A stretch of 64,000 bases of DNA from DAOSXA01 sp964526835. Lineage in GTDB: Bacteria; Zixibacteria; MSB-5A5; GN15; FEB-12. Positions 45,455 to 54,214 of the stretch are shown one piece after another. The DNA lies in the NCBI GenBank assembly GCA_964526835.1, contig CAZGMK010000013.1:1-64000 (forward strand), written 5' to 3'. Position numbers and translations under genes: made by a program. The number at the start of each line of letters is the position of its first letter. Positions within the stretch are counted from its first letter, which is position 1. The notes under the pieces were generated by a model, which saw only the letters and a program-made list of their open reading frames with translations, was not told the origin of the DNA and searched no databases.

Positions 45455-46855
45455 CTAGAACCTGGCCCAGCGCGGGACCCGGGGAAAAGGCTGGACATCG
45501 CGGATGTTGGCCATGCCGGTCACATACATCACCAGACGATCGAATCCCAAACCAAAGCCCGAATGAGGCATAGTGCCCCATCGCCGCAGGTCGACATACC
45601 ACTCATAGGCCTCGCGGTTGGTCATGCCCTTCTTTGCGATCCGGTCCTCAAGTACATCGAGGCGGTGCTCACGTTGGCTGCCGCCGATGATCTCGCCGAC
45701 CCTCGGGACCAAAACGTCCATTCCGCGGACCGTCTTGCCGTCGTCGTTGACATACATGTAAAACGGCTTGAAACTCTCGGGATAATCATACACTATAACC
45801 GGCTTTCTGAAAGTCTGCTCGGTCAGGTAGCGCTCGTGTTCGGTCTGCAGATCGGTACCCCACTCGACCGGATACTCGAAATTTGTGCGCGCCTTCATGA
45901 GGATATCGACTGCGTCGGTGTATGACAGACGTTCGAACTTCGCCCCGGCGACACCTTCGAGCACCCGGCGCAAGTCGTAATCTTTGGCGACCCGCTTGTC
46001 GAAAAACTCCATGTCATCACCGCATTCATCCAAGGCGAAGGTGAACATGAATCTGACGAAATCCTCGGCCAGGTCCATATTGTCGCCCAGCTCCGCCCAG
46101 GCCATCTCGGGCTCAATCATCCAGAACTCCGAAGCGTGGCGGGCCGTGTTCGAATTCTCGGCGCGGAAAGTTGGACCGAAGTTGTAGACATCGCCAAGGG
46201 CTGTTGCGCCCACCTCGGCTTCGAGTTGTCCCGAGACAGTCAGGAACGCCTCGGCGCCGAAGAAGTCGTCGTTCCAGTCGATCTTTCCATCCTTGATCGG
46301 GACGTTCTTCAGATCGAAGGTCGTGACATGGAACAGATCGCCGGCACCCTCGCAGTCGGAGGTCGAGATGATCGGTGTGTGGACATAGAAGAAGCCGCGG
46401 TCCTGATAATAACGGTGGATGGCATAAGAGAGCCGCGACCGCATGCGGTTAACGGCCCCGAAGGTGTTGGTACGCATGCGCAGGTGGGCGATTTCGCGCA
46501 GGTACTCGAAACCGTGGCGTTTCTTCTGTAGGGGATAGTCGGGGGCCTCACCGACCAGCTCCAGCTCGGACACCTGGATCTCGTACTTCTGCCCCTTGCC
46601 CTGTGACCGCACGAGCTTACCCTTCATACGGACCGAGGCGCCGGTGACAACTCGATCGAGCATGGGGAAATCCCAGGGATTGCCGATGACCCCTTGAATG
46701 TTGGCCATGCAGGAGCCGTCATTGACTTCTACGAAGGCGACGTTCTTGCTGCCTCGGCTGGTTCGAACCAGGCCGAGAATGACGACCTCGGAATCGACAG
46801 GCGTCTGATCGTCGATCAGGATGTGGGCGATCTTGGTGCGGCTTCGGTAATCCAT
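45455..46855 (-). CDS. asnS: asparaginyl-tRNA synthetase
   Basis: About 466 residues from the ATG at 46855, supported by GGAG nine bases upstream; the open frame reaches 46912. N-terminal OB-fold anticodon-binding domain (residues 1-110) and a class II catalytic domain with motif 2 FGPTFRAENSNTARHASEFW and motif 3 SGFGLGFDRLVMYVTGM. It charges tRNA-Asn directly, so this organism need not rely only on the amidotransferase route. Monocistronic by appearance. Confidence 0.93.
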   Translation of the reverse strand: MDYRSRTKIAHILIDDQTPVDSEVVILGLVRTSRGSKNVAFVEVNDGSCMANIQGVIGNPWDFPMLDRVVTGASVRMKGKLVRSQGKGQKYEIQVSELELVGEAPDYPLQKKRHGFEYLREIAHLRMRTNTFGAVNRMRSRLSYAIHRYYQDRGFFYVHTPIISTSDCEGAGDLFHVTTFDLKNVPIKDGKIDWNDDFFGAEAFLTVSGQLEAEVGATALGDVYNFGPTFRAENSNTARHASEFWMIEPEMAWAELGDNMDLAEDFVRFMFTFALDECGDDMEFFDKRVAKDYDLRRVLEGVAGAKFERLSYTDAVDILMKARTNFEYPVEWGTDLQTEHERYLTEQTFRKPVIVYDYPESFKPFYMYVNDDGKTVRGMDVLVPRVGEIIGGSQREHRLDVLEDRIAKKGMTNREAYEWYVDLRRWGTMPHSGFGLGFDRLVMYVTGMANIRDVQPFPRVPRWARF

Positions 46856-47111
46856 CCGGCGTACTCCCATGAAGAGGTCAAACGCACATGTATAGCTTGT
46901 CCAATCGGCCAATTAAGCGGGGTCAGCCGCCCGGCGCAAGTCAATTGCGAGTCCGATCAGAGGCCGATGAGCAGCCCTTGTCTTAGGTTCGGGCGCAAAA
47001 ACACCACGAAAGCGCAACCCGATGACTGCCCCGGCGTATAAGGCACTGGAAGCTCCAGTAGAGATCGCTCAGAGCTTCCCAACATTGGAAGAAGATGTTC
47101 CCAACCCGTTG
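46856..47111. other. intergenic region upstream of asnS
   Basis: This gap contains the asnS leader (minus strand) with a weak TATACA -10 candidate around 46887-46895. I found no cloverleaf, T-box signature or other RNA structure here besides the strong hairpin that follows. Confidence 0.4.
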
Positions 47112-47145
47112 CCACAGGCCCGGTCAGGTGTGACCGGGCCTGTGG
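47112..47145. terminator. strong 15-bp hairpin terminator
   Basis: A perfect 15-bp stem (CCACAGGCCCGGTCA at 47112-47126 with its complement at 47131-47145) closed by a GGTG loop, followed by TTTGT on the plus strand. It lies 22 bases after the minus-strand PD40 gene and most likely ends that transcript, though the U-rich side faces the plus strand. Confidence 0.75.
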
Positions 47146-47166
47146 TTTGTCCCGTCGCCCGTGGGG

Positions 47167-48252
47167 TTACAACCGGTTCCTCTCGCAGTACCAGATGTCG
47201 GCATCGATGATAACGCCCTCGTGTGTGACGACATGTACGAAGTACAGCAGGTGTCCGTCGGCAGTCAGGGTCGGTTCACCGACAATACCGCGGATCACCA
47301 ACTCCGGAGCACTCCATGCGGAATCAACGCGATGGGACCGGTAAATGGCTGCGCCGATTAGTGGGTTGCGAGAAGAAGTGAAGTACATCGTGTCACCATC
47401 GGCGGTGAAGCACGGCTGGAGCTCGTCGGCAACCGTGTTTATCGGGCCCCCCAGATTGTCCGGTTCGCTCCAGGTACTGCCACTGAGGGTGGATCGGTAA
47501 ATGTCGGCACCGCCGAGACCGCCGGACCGCAATGATGTCAGGTAGAGCGTGATACCGTCCGGATGGATCGCGTGCTCGCCGTCGGGATATATTGAATTGG
47601 GAGGCGACCCGAGATTGCGTCCTGGGCCTGGGACGCCGTCGACGATGTCAGCGACATAAATGTCCAGAAAGTCAGGGACCGCGGGGCTTTCGTTGTAGCC
47701 CAGGTTCTCGGGACGGTTGGAGTGAAAGTACACGGTTGAGCCGTCCGGGGTGAAGCTCACCTCCCCGTCGAGCGAACCCGCGGTGCCGGTGGCCAGATTG
47801 AAATACACCGGCTCGTCGAAATCACCGGGACCGCCGATGCGCTCGGCCCGGTAGGTATTGTTCTGGGCCGACAGGATTTCTTCGGCCGTCATCGAGTCCA
47901 TGACATCGGTGGTGAACATATAATAGAGATACTGCCCGTCAGCAGAGATTTCTATCGCATCCTGCGGGCAGGGGTTGTTGATCGGCTCACCCAGACGAAT
48001 CGGCTGGCCCCAGTCGCTTACGACCGACTGTGGTGTATGATCATCTGCCGGCAGCGGAGCGACCTTGCTGCATTGGGGATGCAGCGGCTTGTCGCTTGAT
48101 TGTGACGGGGCCTCGTCGTTGCAGCCCTGAAGGCAGAGGATAAGGATCAGGAACAGCCCCACCAGGCGCGTAATAAACTCGGGTATTTGTGCACGTGTTG
48201 CGGTGAGGTCACGGCGCCCATCAAATCCAAGGCGAACCATCGATTCTGCCAT
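47167..48252 (-). CDS. PD40/TolB-like beta-propeller lipoprotein
   Basis: About 361 residues from the ATG at 48252 (AGAGGA about eight bases upstream; the frame is open to 48516 but the extra part has no protein-like features). Lipobox LCLQGC, then repeated PD40 blades (ISADGQYLYYMF, FTPDGSTVYFHSN, IHPDGITLYLTS, FTADGDTMYFTSSR, LTADGHLLYFVH). Such proteins are common exported scaffolds. Ends before the 47112 hairpin. Confidence 0.75.
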   Translation of the reverse strand: MAESMVRLGFDGRRDLTATRAQIPEFITRLVGLFLILILCLQGCNDEAPSQSSDKPLHPQCSKVAPLPADDHTPQSVVSDWGQPIRLGEPINNPCPQDAIEISADGQYLYYMFTTDVMDSMTAEEILSAQNNTYRAERIGGPGDFDEPVYFNLATGTAGSLDGEVSFTPDGSTVYFHSNRPENLGYNESPAVPDFLDIYVADIVDGVPGPGRNLGSPPNSIYPDGEHAIHPDGITLYLTSLRSGGLGGADIYRSTLSGSTWSEPDNLGGPINTVADELQPCFTADGDTMYFTSSRNPLIGAAIYRSHRVDSAWSAPELVIRGIVGEPTLTADGHLLYFVHVVTHEGVIIDADIWYCERNRL

Positions 48253-48366
48253 CCTTCGTTCCTCTGCAGTTTGACCTGGCTTCGGCCGCATTAGCGGCCG
48301 CTGAAGTATAGCCTGTCCGGCGTTCGAGGGCAAGACCTCGCACCAGGGCGTGTCACTCGCGCATAC

Positions 48367-48618
48367 ATGGCGAAGTACGTAAGTTGGTCTCTCGACAAGG
48401 CGATATTCTGCTGTGCGCATCTTCAGCAGGCCGGCATTCGTGTCTGGGTGAAGCTGGACCCGAAGCAGCTTGATCCGAATGCGTCTTTCGCACGGGACGT
48501 ATCCAAGATTGGACACTGGGGCGTGGACGACGTTGAGCTGGCCGTCAACGGAGTCGATCGTCTGAATGACGCAGAGCCTTACATTCGCAAGTCGTTTGAC
48601 CGGGCAACGCGGAAATAG
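48367..48618 (+). pseudogene. C-terminal fragment of a DUF5655-like protein
   Basis: 83 codons matching the C-terminal end of DUF5655 proteins: GIRVWVKLDPKQLDPNASFA, RDVSKIGHWGVDDVELAV and YIRKSFDRA. In complete members this follows a longer N-terminal part, which I cannot find in any frame upstream, where instead the PD40 gene begins on the other strand. No ribosome site precedes the ATG. It is most likely the remnant of a truncated gene, although a short stand-alone protein cannot be excluded. Confidence 0.5.
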
Positions 48619-48708
48619 AGATCAATGAGAGGTGAACAAGGCGCTGCACCGGACGGCAAATCCGCTGCGCTCCATTGCCAGTCCGCGTTGATGCGGGTGG
48701 CAGGCGTA

Positions 48709-50037
48709 TCATCTCTCTATGGTGCGGATCTTCGCCGCGCGCTGCTCTAATTCTTCAGCCTCGGCAACACGCTTTGTGACCCGATACAAATCCGCAAGAT
48801 TTTCAAGGCTGGTCGCCACATCGGGATGGTCGGGGCCGAGGGCCTTCTCCCGGATCGCCAGTGAGCGCTTGTAGAGCGGCTCTGCGTTGGTGTAGTCGCC
48901 CTGGGCTTTGGAGAGCAAGGCCAGGTTGTTAAGGCTGGTCGCCACATCGGGATGGTCCGGGCCGAGGGCCTTCTCCGAGATCGCCAGGGAGCGCTTGTAG
49001 AGCGGCTCTGCCATGGCGTAGTAGCCCTGGGTTCGGTAGAGCTCGGCCAGGTTGTTAAGGCTCACCGCCACATCGGGATGGTCGGGGCCGAGGGCCGTCT
49101 CCCGGATCGCCAGCGAGCGCTTGTAGAGCGGCACTGCCCTGGCGTAGTCGCCCTGGGTGTCGTAGAGAAAGGCCAGGTTGTTCAGGCTGTTCGCCACATC
49201 GGGATGGTCCGGGCCGAGGGCCGTCTCCCGGATCGCCAGCGAGCGCTTGTAGAGCGGCTCTGCGTTCGTGTAGTCGCCCTGGGTGTCGTAGAGCAAGGCC
49301 AGGTTATTCAGGCTGGTCGCCACATCGGGATGGTCCGGGCCGAGGGCCGTCTCCTTGATCGCCAGCGAGCGCTTGTAGAGCGGCTCTGCGTTGGTGTAGT
49401 CGCCCTGGGTGTCGTAGAGCCCGGCCAGGTTGTTCAGGCTGGTCGCCACACTGGGATGGTCGGGGCCGAGGGCCTTCTCCTTGATCGCCAGTGAGCGCTT
49501 GTAGAGCGGCTCTGCGTTGGCGTAGTCGCCCTGGGTTTGGTAGAGCTCGGCCAGGTTGTTAAGGCTCACCGCCACATCGGGATGGTCCGGGCCGAGGGCC
49601 TTCTCCGAGATCGCCAGTGAGCGCTTGTAGAGCGGCTCTGCCATGGCGTAGTAGCCCTGGGTTCGGTAGAGCAAGGCCAGGTTGTTAAGGCTGGTCGCCA
49701 CATGTGGATGGTCGGGGCCGAGGGCCTTCTCCCGGATCGCCAGGGAGCGCTTGAAGAGCGGCTCTGCGTTGGTGTAGTCGCCCTGGGTGTCGTAGAGCAC
49801 GGCCAGGTTGTTAAGGCTGGTCGCCACATCGGGATGGTCCGGGCCGAGGTTCTGTTCGGCGACCTGCAGGGCTTTCTGCGCAACCAGCACCGCACGGTCG
49901 TACCTGCCCGCTCTGTACAACTCCATGACTTCCTGGTTGAGGATGTCCCACTCAATACCGGCGCCCTGAGCAAGCACCAACGAGGGTGCTGCGCCCAAAA
50001 AGGCAAGAGCGAGGATGGCAAGTCCTGTGTATTTCAC
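48709..50037 (-). CDS. exported TPR protein, kinesin-light-chain-like repeats
   Basis: About 442 residues from the GTG at 50037, chosen because AAAGGAGAGA lies seven bases upstream and gives a clean signal peptide (MKYTGLAILALAFLGAAPSL); the frame reaches 50070. The mature protein is nine consecutive 42-residue TPR units of the type VATSLNNLALLYDTQGDY...SLAIREKALGPDHPD, nearly identical in protein and DNA, with degenerate first and last units. Such arrays bind protein partners. The near identity suggests recent expansion by duplication. Confidence 0.88.
   Translation of the reverse strand: MKYTGLAILALAFLGAAPSLVLAQGAGIEWDILNQEVMELYRAGRYDRAVLVAQKALQVAEQNLGPDHPDVATSLNNLAVLYDTQGDYTNAEPLFKRSLAIREKALGPDHPHVATSLNNLALLYRTQGYYAMAEPLYKRSLAISEKALGPDHPDVAVSLNNLAELYQTQGDYANAEPLYKRSLAIKEKALGPDHPSVATSLNNLAGLYDTQGDYTNAEPLYKRSLAIKETALGPDHPDVATSLNNLALLYDTQGDYTNAEPLYKRSLAIRETALGPDHPDVANSLNNLAFLYDTQGDYARAVPLYKRSLAIRETALGPDHPDVAVSLNNLAELYRTQGYYAMAEPLYKRSLAISEKALGPDHPDVATSLNNLALLSKAQGDYTNAEPLYKRSLAIREKALGPDHPDVATSLENLADLYRVTKRVAEAEELEQRAAKIRTIER
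48790..49846 (-). repeat. 126-bp tandem coding repeats within the TPR gene
   Basis: About eight full copies of a 126-base unit, each encoding one 42-residue TPR. Blocks such as CACATCGGGATGGTCCGGGC recur every 126 bases with few changes. Array length is likely to vary among strains, and short reads could mis-assemble it. Confidence 0.85.
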
Positions 50038-50707
50038 TCTCTCTCCTTTGATGTGGCTAAGAATGATCACATGGTTTCTTCATAACATTCTTGGCCCGCG
50101 ATATCGCGGCACAAAACCCCGGTGATTGTTTGGCCAAAACCTGTTTATTACAGGCCGTTGAGGCATCTGAAAGCCTGCGGGCGGGGCGATATATGGTACG
50201 CATATGAGACACCAGCGTTCTCCTCTCTACAAATCGTTTCCGGGGCTCTTGACTCCCTTGCCGCCCCGGTTTAGAACATGGGTGCAAATCATAATGGTCT
50301 TCCGCTGGGTGGCCCACAGCTTGCTGTGGGAATAGATAACCTATGACAGGTTCATACAATTTCATCCCGGTCGCCTCTCACAGGTTCGGCACCCGACCCC
50401 TTGGAAGGGTTTCCTTCTTATGCGCATCTCAAGACATCCCTGCTGGATCATAGCATGAAAGCCCGAGTCTCGCAAGCCAATTTATGCTGAAGCGTGCACC
50501 CCCCTCCCCCGGCCACGCCAATCCCTCCCGAGAAGGGGTTGATTCACGAGCACGAATAGTCAACTCCGCAATTGCCGAGGACGGGAGAATCCAGACGCTT
50601 TATCACCGATGAAAGCGGGGGTATCTGGTTCCTCGTTCCACTACTAGAGTGGCCGGGTAGTCAGCCGCCGCGAGCTGGTCCGCCTGTCGCCCATCCCGCC
50701 TATTCTC
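50038..50707. other. long intergenic region with two small inverted repeats
   Basis: No convincing gene between the TPR gene and the promoter at 50708. A perfect 14-bp palindrome (CCGCGATATCGCGG, 50096-50109) lies in the TPR gene's upstream region, and a hairpin CCCACAGC-TT-GCTGTGGG is at 50313-50330. No tRNA or coding frame with a ribosome site was found. Confidence 0.5.
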
Positions 50708-50736
50708 TTGACATTGACGCCCCTAAACCCGATTAT
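50708..50736 (+). promoter_or_regulatory. promoter of the SPT-like operon
   Basis: -35 TTGACA at 50708-50713, 17-base spacer, -10 GATTAT at 50731-50736. The -10 box overlaps the upstream ATG candidate at 50735, which supports the later TTG start at 50783 with a leader of about 40 bases. Confidence 0.65.
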
Positions 50737-50782
50737 GGCTAATTATCTCGTAACCGACGACGCACACTCGCAAGGAGCCGAT

Positions 50783-52009
50783 TTGGAAGCTAAGGACCAG
50801 GCAACGACAACCTATCCCGACCTGTTCGAGAAGTTCCGCAAATACACCGATCCCGATGAGGTCATGGCCAAAGGGATATACCCCTATTTCCATCCGATAA
50901 ACAGCGCCCCCGGTAACGAGGTCGTGGTGGACGGCAAGAAATGCATCATGATCGGTTCGAACAACTACCTTGGCCTGGTTGATCACCCCAAGGTCAAGGA
51001 AGCGGCCGCCGAAGCCACCCGCAAGTACGGTTCGGGCTGCACCGGCTCGCGTTTCCTCAACGGCACGCTGGACCTGCACATCGAGCTGGAGGATCGCCTG
51101 GCGAAGTTCATGCAGGCCGATACGGCCCTGGTCTTCTCGACCGGCTTCCAGACCAACCTCGGGACTATCTCGACCCTGGTGGGCAAGAACGACGCAGTGA
51201 TTATCGATCGCCAGGTGCACGCCTGCATCGTTGATGGCGCCCGCCTGTCCTACGGTAAGATATTCAAATTCGCCCACAACGATATGGCTGACTTCGAGAG
51301 AGTCGCCGCCAATGTTCGTCAGCAGATTACCCGCGGAGGCATCCTGGTTGTTGTGGACGGCGTCTTCTCGATGGAGGGCGATATCATCGATTTGCCGCGC
51401 TTGGTAGAGGTCGCCGAGAAGTTCAATATCCGGGTGATGGTCGATGACGCCCACGCGATCGGTGTCCTCGGCCCTACCGGAGGCGGTACCGCCGAGCATT
51501 TCGGGCTGCGCGACAAGGTCGATCTGACTATGGGCACTTTCTCCAAGTCATTTGCATCGCTGGGCGGCTTCGTTGTGGGCGACAAAGATGTGATGAAGTG
51601 GGTCAAGCACACTGCGCGTGCGCTTATCTTCTCGGCCTCGATTCCGCCCGGCAACGCCGCGGCTGTGCTGGCGGCCCTGGATATAATCGAGTCCGAACCT
51701 GAGCGCAGAGAGAATCTCTGGAAGAACGCCAGCCGCATTCGGAAGGAATTCCGCGACCTTGGTTTCGATATAGGCAAGAGCGAAACACCTGTAGTGTCGG
51801 TGTTGATCGGTCAGGACCTCGAGGCCTTCGCCTTCTGGAAGGCGCTGTTCGATAGTGGGGTCTTCACCAATCCGGTAATCTCGCCGGCGGTTCCTCCCGG
51901 GCGAGCCATGATCCGCACTTCCTACACCGCTACTCACACCGACGAGCAACTCGATCGAGTGATGGAGGTGTTCGCCAAAGTGGGCAAGGAATTCGGTCTA
52001 ATCCAGTAG
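50783..52009 (+). CDS. serine palmitoyltransferase-like alpha-oxoamine synthase
   Basis: About 408 residues of a PLP enzyme that condenses an amino acid with an acyl thioester. GSNNYLGLVDHP, YGSGCTGSRFLNGTLDLH, KFAHNDMADFERV, DGVFSMEGDI, VDDAHAIGV and the PLP-Lys motif MGTFSKSFASLGGF match bacterial serine palmitoyltransferases of the Bacteroidetes type more closely than BioF or Kbl (KYGSGCxGSRFLNGTLDLH, FINPVI-like ending). I place the start at TTG 50783 because AAGGAG sits seven bases upstream and the protein then begins with the usual DLFEKFRKY region; ATG 50735 overlaps the promoter. The substrate pair (serine, palmitoyl thioester) is inferred. Confidence 0.82.
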   Translation: MEAKDQATTTYPDLFEKFRKYTDPDEVMAKGIYPYFHPINSAPGNEVVVDGKKCIMIGSNNYLGLVDHPKVKEAAAEATRKYGSGCTGSRFLNGTLDLHIELEDRLAKFMQADTALVFSTGFQTNLGTISTLVGKNDAVIIDRQVHACIVDGARLSYGKIFKFAHNDMADFERVAANVRQQITRGGILVVVDGVFSMEGDIIDLPRLVEVAEKFNIRVMVDDAHAIGVLGPTGGGTAEHFGLRDKVDLTMGTFSKSFASLGGFVVGDKDVMKWVKHTARALIFSASIPPGNAAAVLAALDIIESEPERRENLWKNASRIRKEFRDLGFDIGKSETPVVSVLIGQDLEAFAFWKALFDSGVFTNPVISPAVPPGRAMIRTSYTATHTDEQLDRVMEVFAKVGKEFGLIQ

Positions 52010-52016
52010 CTAAGCT

Positions 52017-53141
52017 ATGGCAGTCGAGGTCATTCAGGTCGAGTCGGCGAGTCAGCTCGATAGGTTCATTGAGTATCCGAATCAGCTCTACAAGGACGAT
52101 CCGAATTATGTCGTCCCGCTCAAGTCCGAGCGGAAGGCTTTCTTCGACTTCAAGCGGAACCCGTTTTATCGGACCGCCCGGGTGAAGCTGTATCTGGCCC
52201 ATCGCGATCGGGCGATTGTCGGTCGCATAGCAATCTGTATCAACTTCGCCCACAACGAACACCATGCCGAAGAATGCGGTTTTTTCGGCTTCTTCGATTG
52301 CATAGACGATTACGAGGTGGCCGCCAAGATGCTCAAAGTGGCGATGATCGAACTCAAGCGAGACGGCGCCACTACCATGCGAGGCCCGGTCAACTTCTCG
52401 ACGAACCACGAGTGTGGGTTTCTGGTGGAGGGATTCGACGGCCCGCCGGTGGTTATGATGCCCTATAACTACCCCTATATTCCGCGTCTGGCCGAGAAAT
52501 TCGGCCTGCGCAAGGCCATGGACCTGCTGGCCTATAAGATGACTAAGGACTCGCCTTTCCCAGACCGCCTTACCAGGTTGGTGGATAGAGTCAAGAGCCG
52601 TTCGGGAGTCGCTCTGCGCCCGATCAACATGAAGGACTTTCAGCGCGAAGTGCAGTTGGTCCGTCAGGTATACAATGAAGCCTGGGAAAGCAACTGGGGC
52701 TTCGTGCCCATGACCGAAGCCGAATTCAACCATATGGCCCGGGATCTCAAGCAGGTTATCGAGCCCGAATTGGTTCTGGTGGCGGAGCACGAGGGACGCC
52801 CGGTGGCTTTCGCCATGGCGGTCCCCGACATCAATCAGGCCCTGATTCATCTCAACGGTCGACTGTTTCCATTCGGAATAGTCAAGCTCCTGTGGCACAC
52901 GAAGATTCGCAACAAGGTCGACGGCTTCCGCGTCATTACTATGGGTGTGGTCCCGGAATTTCAGAAGCGAGGGATCGATGCCTGGATGTACTATACCCTG
53001 TATCGGCGGGGCATCGAGTTAGGCTACACCTGGGCCGAGTTCTCATGGATACTGGAAACCAACGACATGATGCGCCGCGCCGCCGAAGAACTCGGCGCCA
53101 GGGTGCACAGGCGCTACCGAATAGTGGAGATGCCGATATGA
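52017..53141 (+). CDS. GNAT-fold acyltransferase, candidate bacterial ceramide synthase
   Basis: A 374-residue protein with a GNAT-like fold in two parts. Landmarks: ANRL-like start RFIEYPNQLYKDDPNYVVPL, AHNEHHAEECGFFGFFDCID, MRGPVNFSTNHECG, and a C-terminal acetyl-CoA-type loop TMGVVPEFQKRGIDAWM. It starts seven bases after the SPT-like gene. Bacterial ceramide synthase (bCerS) of Caulobacter belongs to the GNAT group and is encoded near spt, so N-acylation of the SPT-derived long-chain base is a plausible role here. That is inference from family and position, not proven. Confidence 0.65.
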   Translation: MAVEVIQVESASQLDRFIEYPNQLYKDDPNYVVPLKSERKAFFDFKRNPFYRTARVKLYLAHRDRAIVGRIAICINFAHNEHHAEECGFFGFFDCIDDYEVAAKMLKVAMIELKRDGATTMRGPVNFSTNHECGFLVEGFDGPPVVMMPYNYPYIPRLAEKFGLRKAMDLLAYKMTKDSPFPDRLTRLVDRVKSRSGVALRPINMKDFQREVQLVRQVYNEAWESNWGFVPMTEAEFNHMARDLKQVIEPELVLVAEHEGRPVAFAMAVPDINQALIHLNGRLFPFGIVKLLWHTKIRNKVDGFRVITMGVVPEFQKRGIDAWMYYTLYRRGIELGYTWAEFSWILETNDMMRRAAEELGARVHRRYRIVEMPI

Positions 53142-53704
53142 TCCACGGCCCGGCTCGCAACGCAACTGTGGCGTTGGCTCTGGTCGTCGCGGTGGCAGCG
53201 CTAATCTCACCGAGCTGCTCCAGCCGTTACCGACTCGATTTGTATATGCAGTTGGAGGACCAGCGCCAGCAAGTCAAAGTGGAAACCACGGAATACGTCA
53301 AAGACGCCGAGCTCGGCAATGTACTGGCCGAGGCAAAGATCAGACCGGGCTCAGGAAACGTGGTCGTAGCAACTACAGGCGCCCGCTGGCCAGGCGACGG
53401 CAAGGCGGGCCTGAGCATTATGGGGTACGATGAGTATCTGCGCTCGCAACTTTTTCTGGCTCTGCCGGCCGCGCCGAAACCTGACTCCTTCAGTTTGGCG
53501 GGAAACTCCTTCGTGACAATCCTGGGACGCTATGACCGGTCGGTTGAAGACAAGGCGTTCTTGCCCGAGCGTGGGTTCTTCCTCATCGACTCCATCGCTT
53601 CGGGACGGCTCTACCTCACCGTCGACGGCGCCTTTCGCAACCGCAACGGTGTGGAGCTTGCTGTCGATGGTCAGATGAAGGTCAAGGCCGACGTCGGGCT
53701 GTAG
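53138..53704 (+). CDS. small exported protein or lipoprotein of the SPT operon
   Basis: About 188 residues from an ATG overlapping the GNAT stop (ATGA at 53138-53141). The N-terminus has a hydrophobic segment ending LISPSC, a poor but possible lipobox, and the rest has beta-strand character (YRLDLYMQLEDQ, NVVVATTGARWPG, RLYLTVDGAFRNR). No family recognised. The tight coupling suggests a role with the two lipid-type enzymes. Its stop directly abuts the stop of the convergent macrodomain gene. Confidence 0.7.
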   Translation: MIHGPARNATVALALVVAVAALISPSCSSRYRLDLYMQLEDQRQQVKVETTEYVKDAELGNVLAEAKIRPGSGNVVVATTGARWPGDGKAGLSIMGYDEYLRSQLFLALPAAPKPDSFSLAGNSFVTILGRYDRSVEDKAFLPERGFFLIDSIASGRLYLTVDGAFRNRNGVELAVDGQMKVKADVGL

Positions 53705-54214
53705 CTACCGGTTCTCCTTCAGGGCTTTCTGGAAGGTCATATAGCCCGCTGCTCCCAGCATGCAGAATTGCACTCGATCGAGGCTATCCGAGGAGCCTTC
53801 GAAGCCGATTACTGCCTTGGTCATGATATTGGCGCAGGCCTGCAGGGGGAACTTGCCCACTCCGGTACCGAAGGCCGGCAGGGCGATCGATTTCACCTTG
53901 AGCTTCTCGGCGGTCACCAGTGAAGCAATCGTCGCCTGACGAATCAGCTTGGCGGTGGTTCGCAGGTCCTGGCCCATGACAGCCGCATGGATCACGTACC
54001 TGAAGGGCAACTTGCCTGCTGTCGAGTACACCGCCTCGCCGGGCATGATCGGTCCCCTGGCCATGGCATCGTCCTCCACCGATTTACCGCCCAGCGCTTT
54101 GATGGCGCCGGCCACGCCGCCTCCCATCCAGAGATTGTTGTTGGCGGCGTTGACTATTACCTCGGTGTCGGTCTCAGTGATGTCCCGCTGGACCACTTCT
54201 ATCCGGTACGGCAT
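53705..54214 (-). CDS. macrodomain protein (ADP-ribose/O-acetyl-ADP-ribose hydrolase type)
   Basis: A 169-residue macrodomain. IEVVQRDITETDTEVIVNAANN and WMGGGVAGAIKALGG form the ADP-ribose pocket, and ALPAFGTGVGKFP is the second loop. Such proteins remove ADP-ribose from proteins or hydrolyse O-acetyl-ADP-ribose. It is the last gene of the dprA-like operon and overlaps the PAP2 gene by 41 bases. Confidence 0.9.
   Translation of the reverse strand: MPYRIEVVQRDITETDTEVIVNAANNNLWMGGGVAGAIKALGGKSVEDDAMARGPIMPGEAVYSTAGKLPFRYVIHAAVMGQDLRTTAKLIRQATIASLVTAEKLKVKSIALPAFGTGVGKFPLQACANIMTKAVIGFEGSSDSLDRVQFCMLGAAGYMTFQKALKENR

Noticed and set aside
48790..49846. Regular repeats considered as a CRISPR array
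   Set aside because: The 126-base period is coding throughout and translates to TPR units; there are no short repeats with unique spacers.
50735..50782. ATG start of the SPT-like gene
   Set aside because: It overlaps the -10 box of a good promoter and has no ribosome site; the TTG at 50783 has both context and family support.
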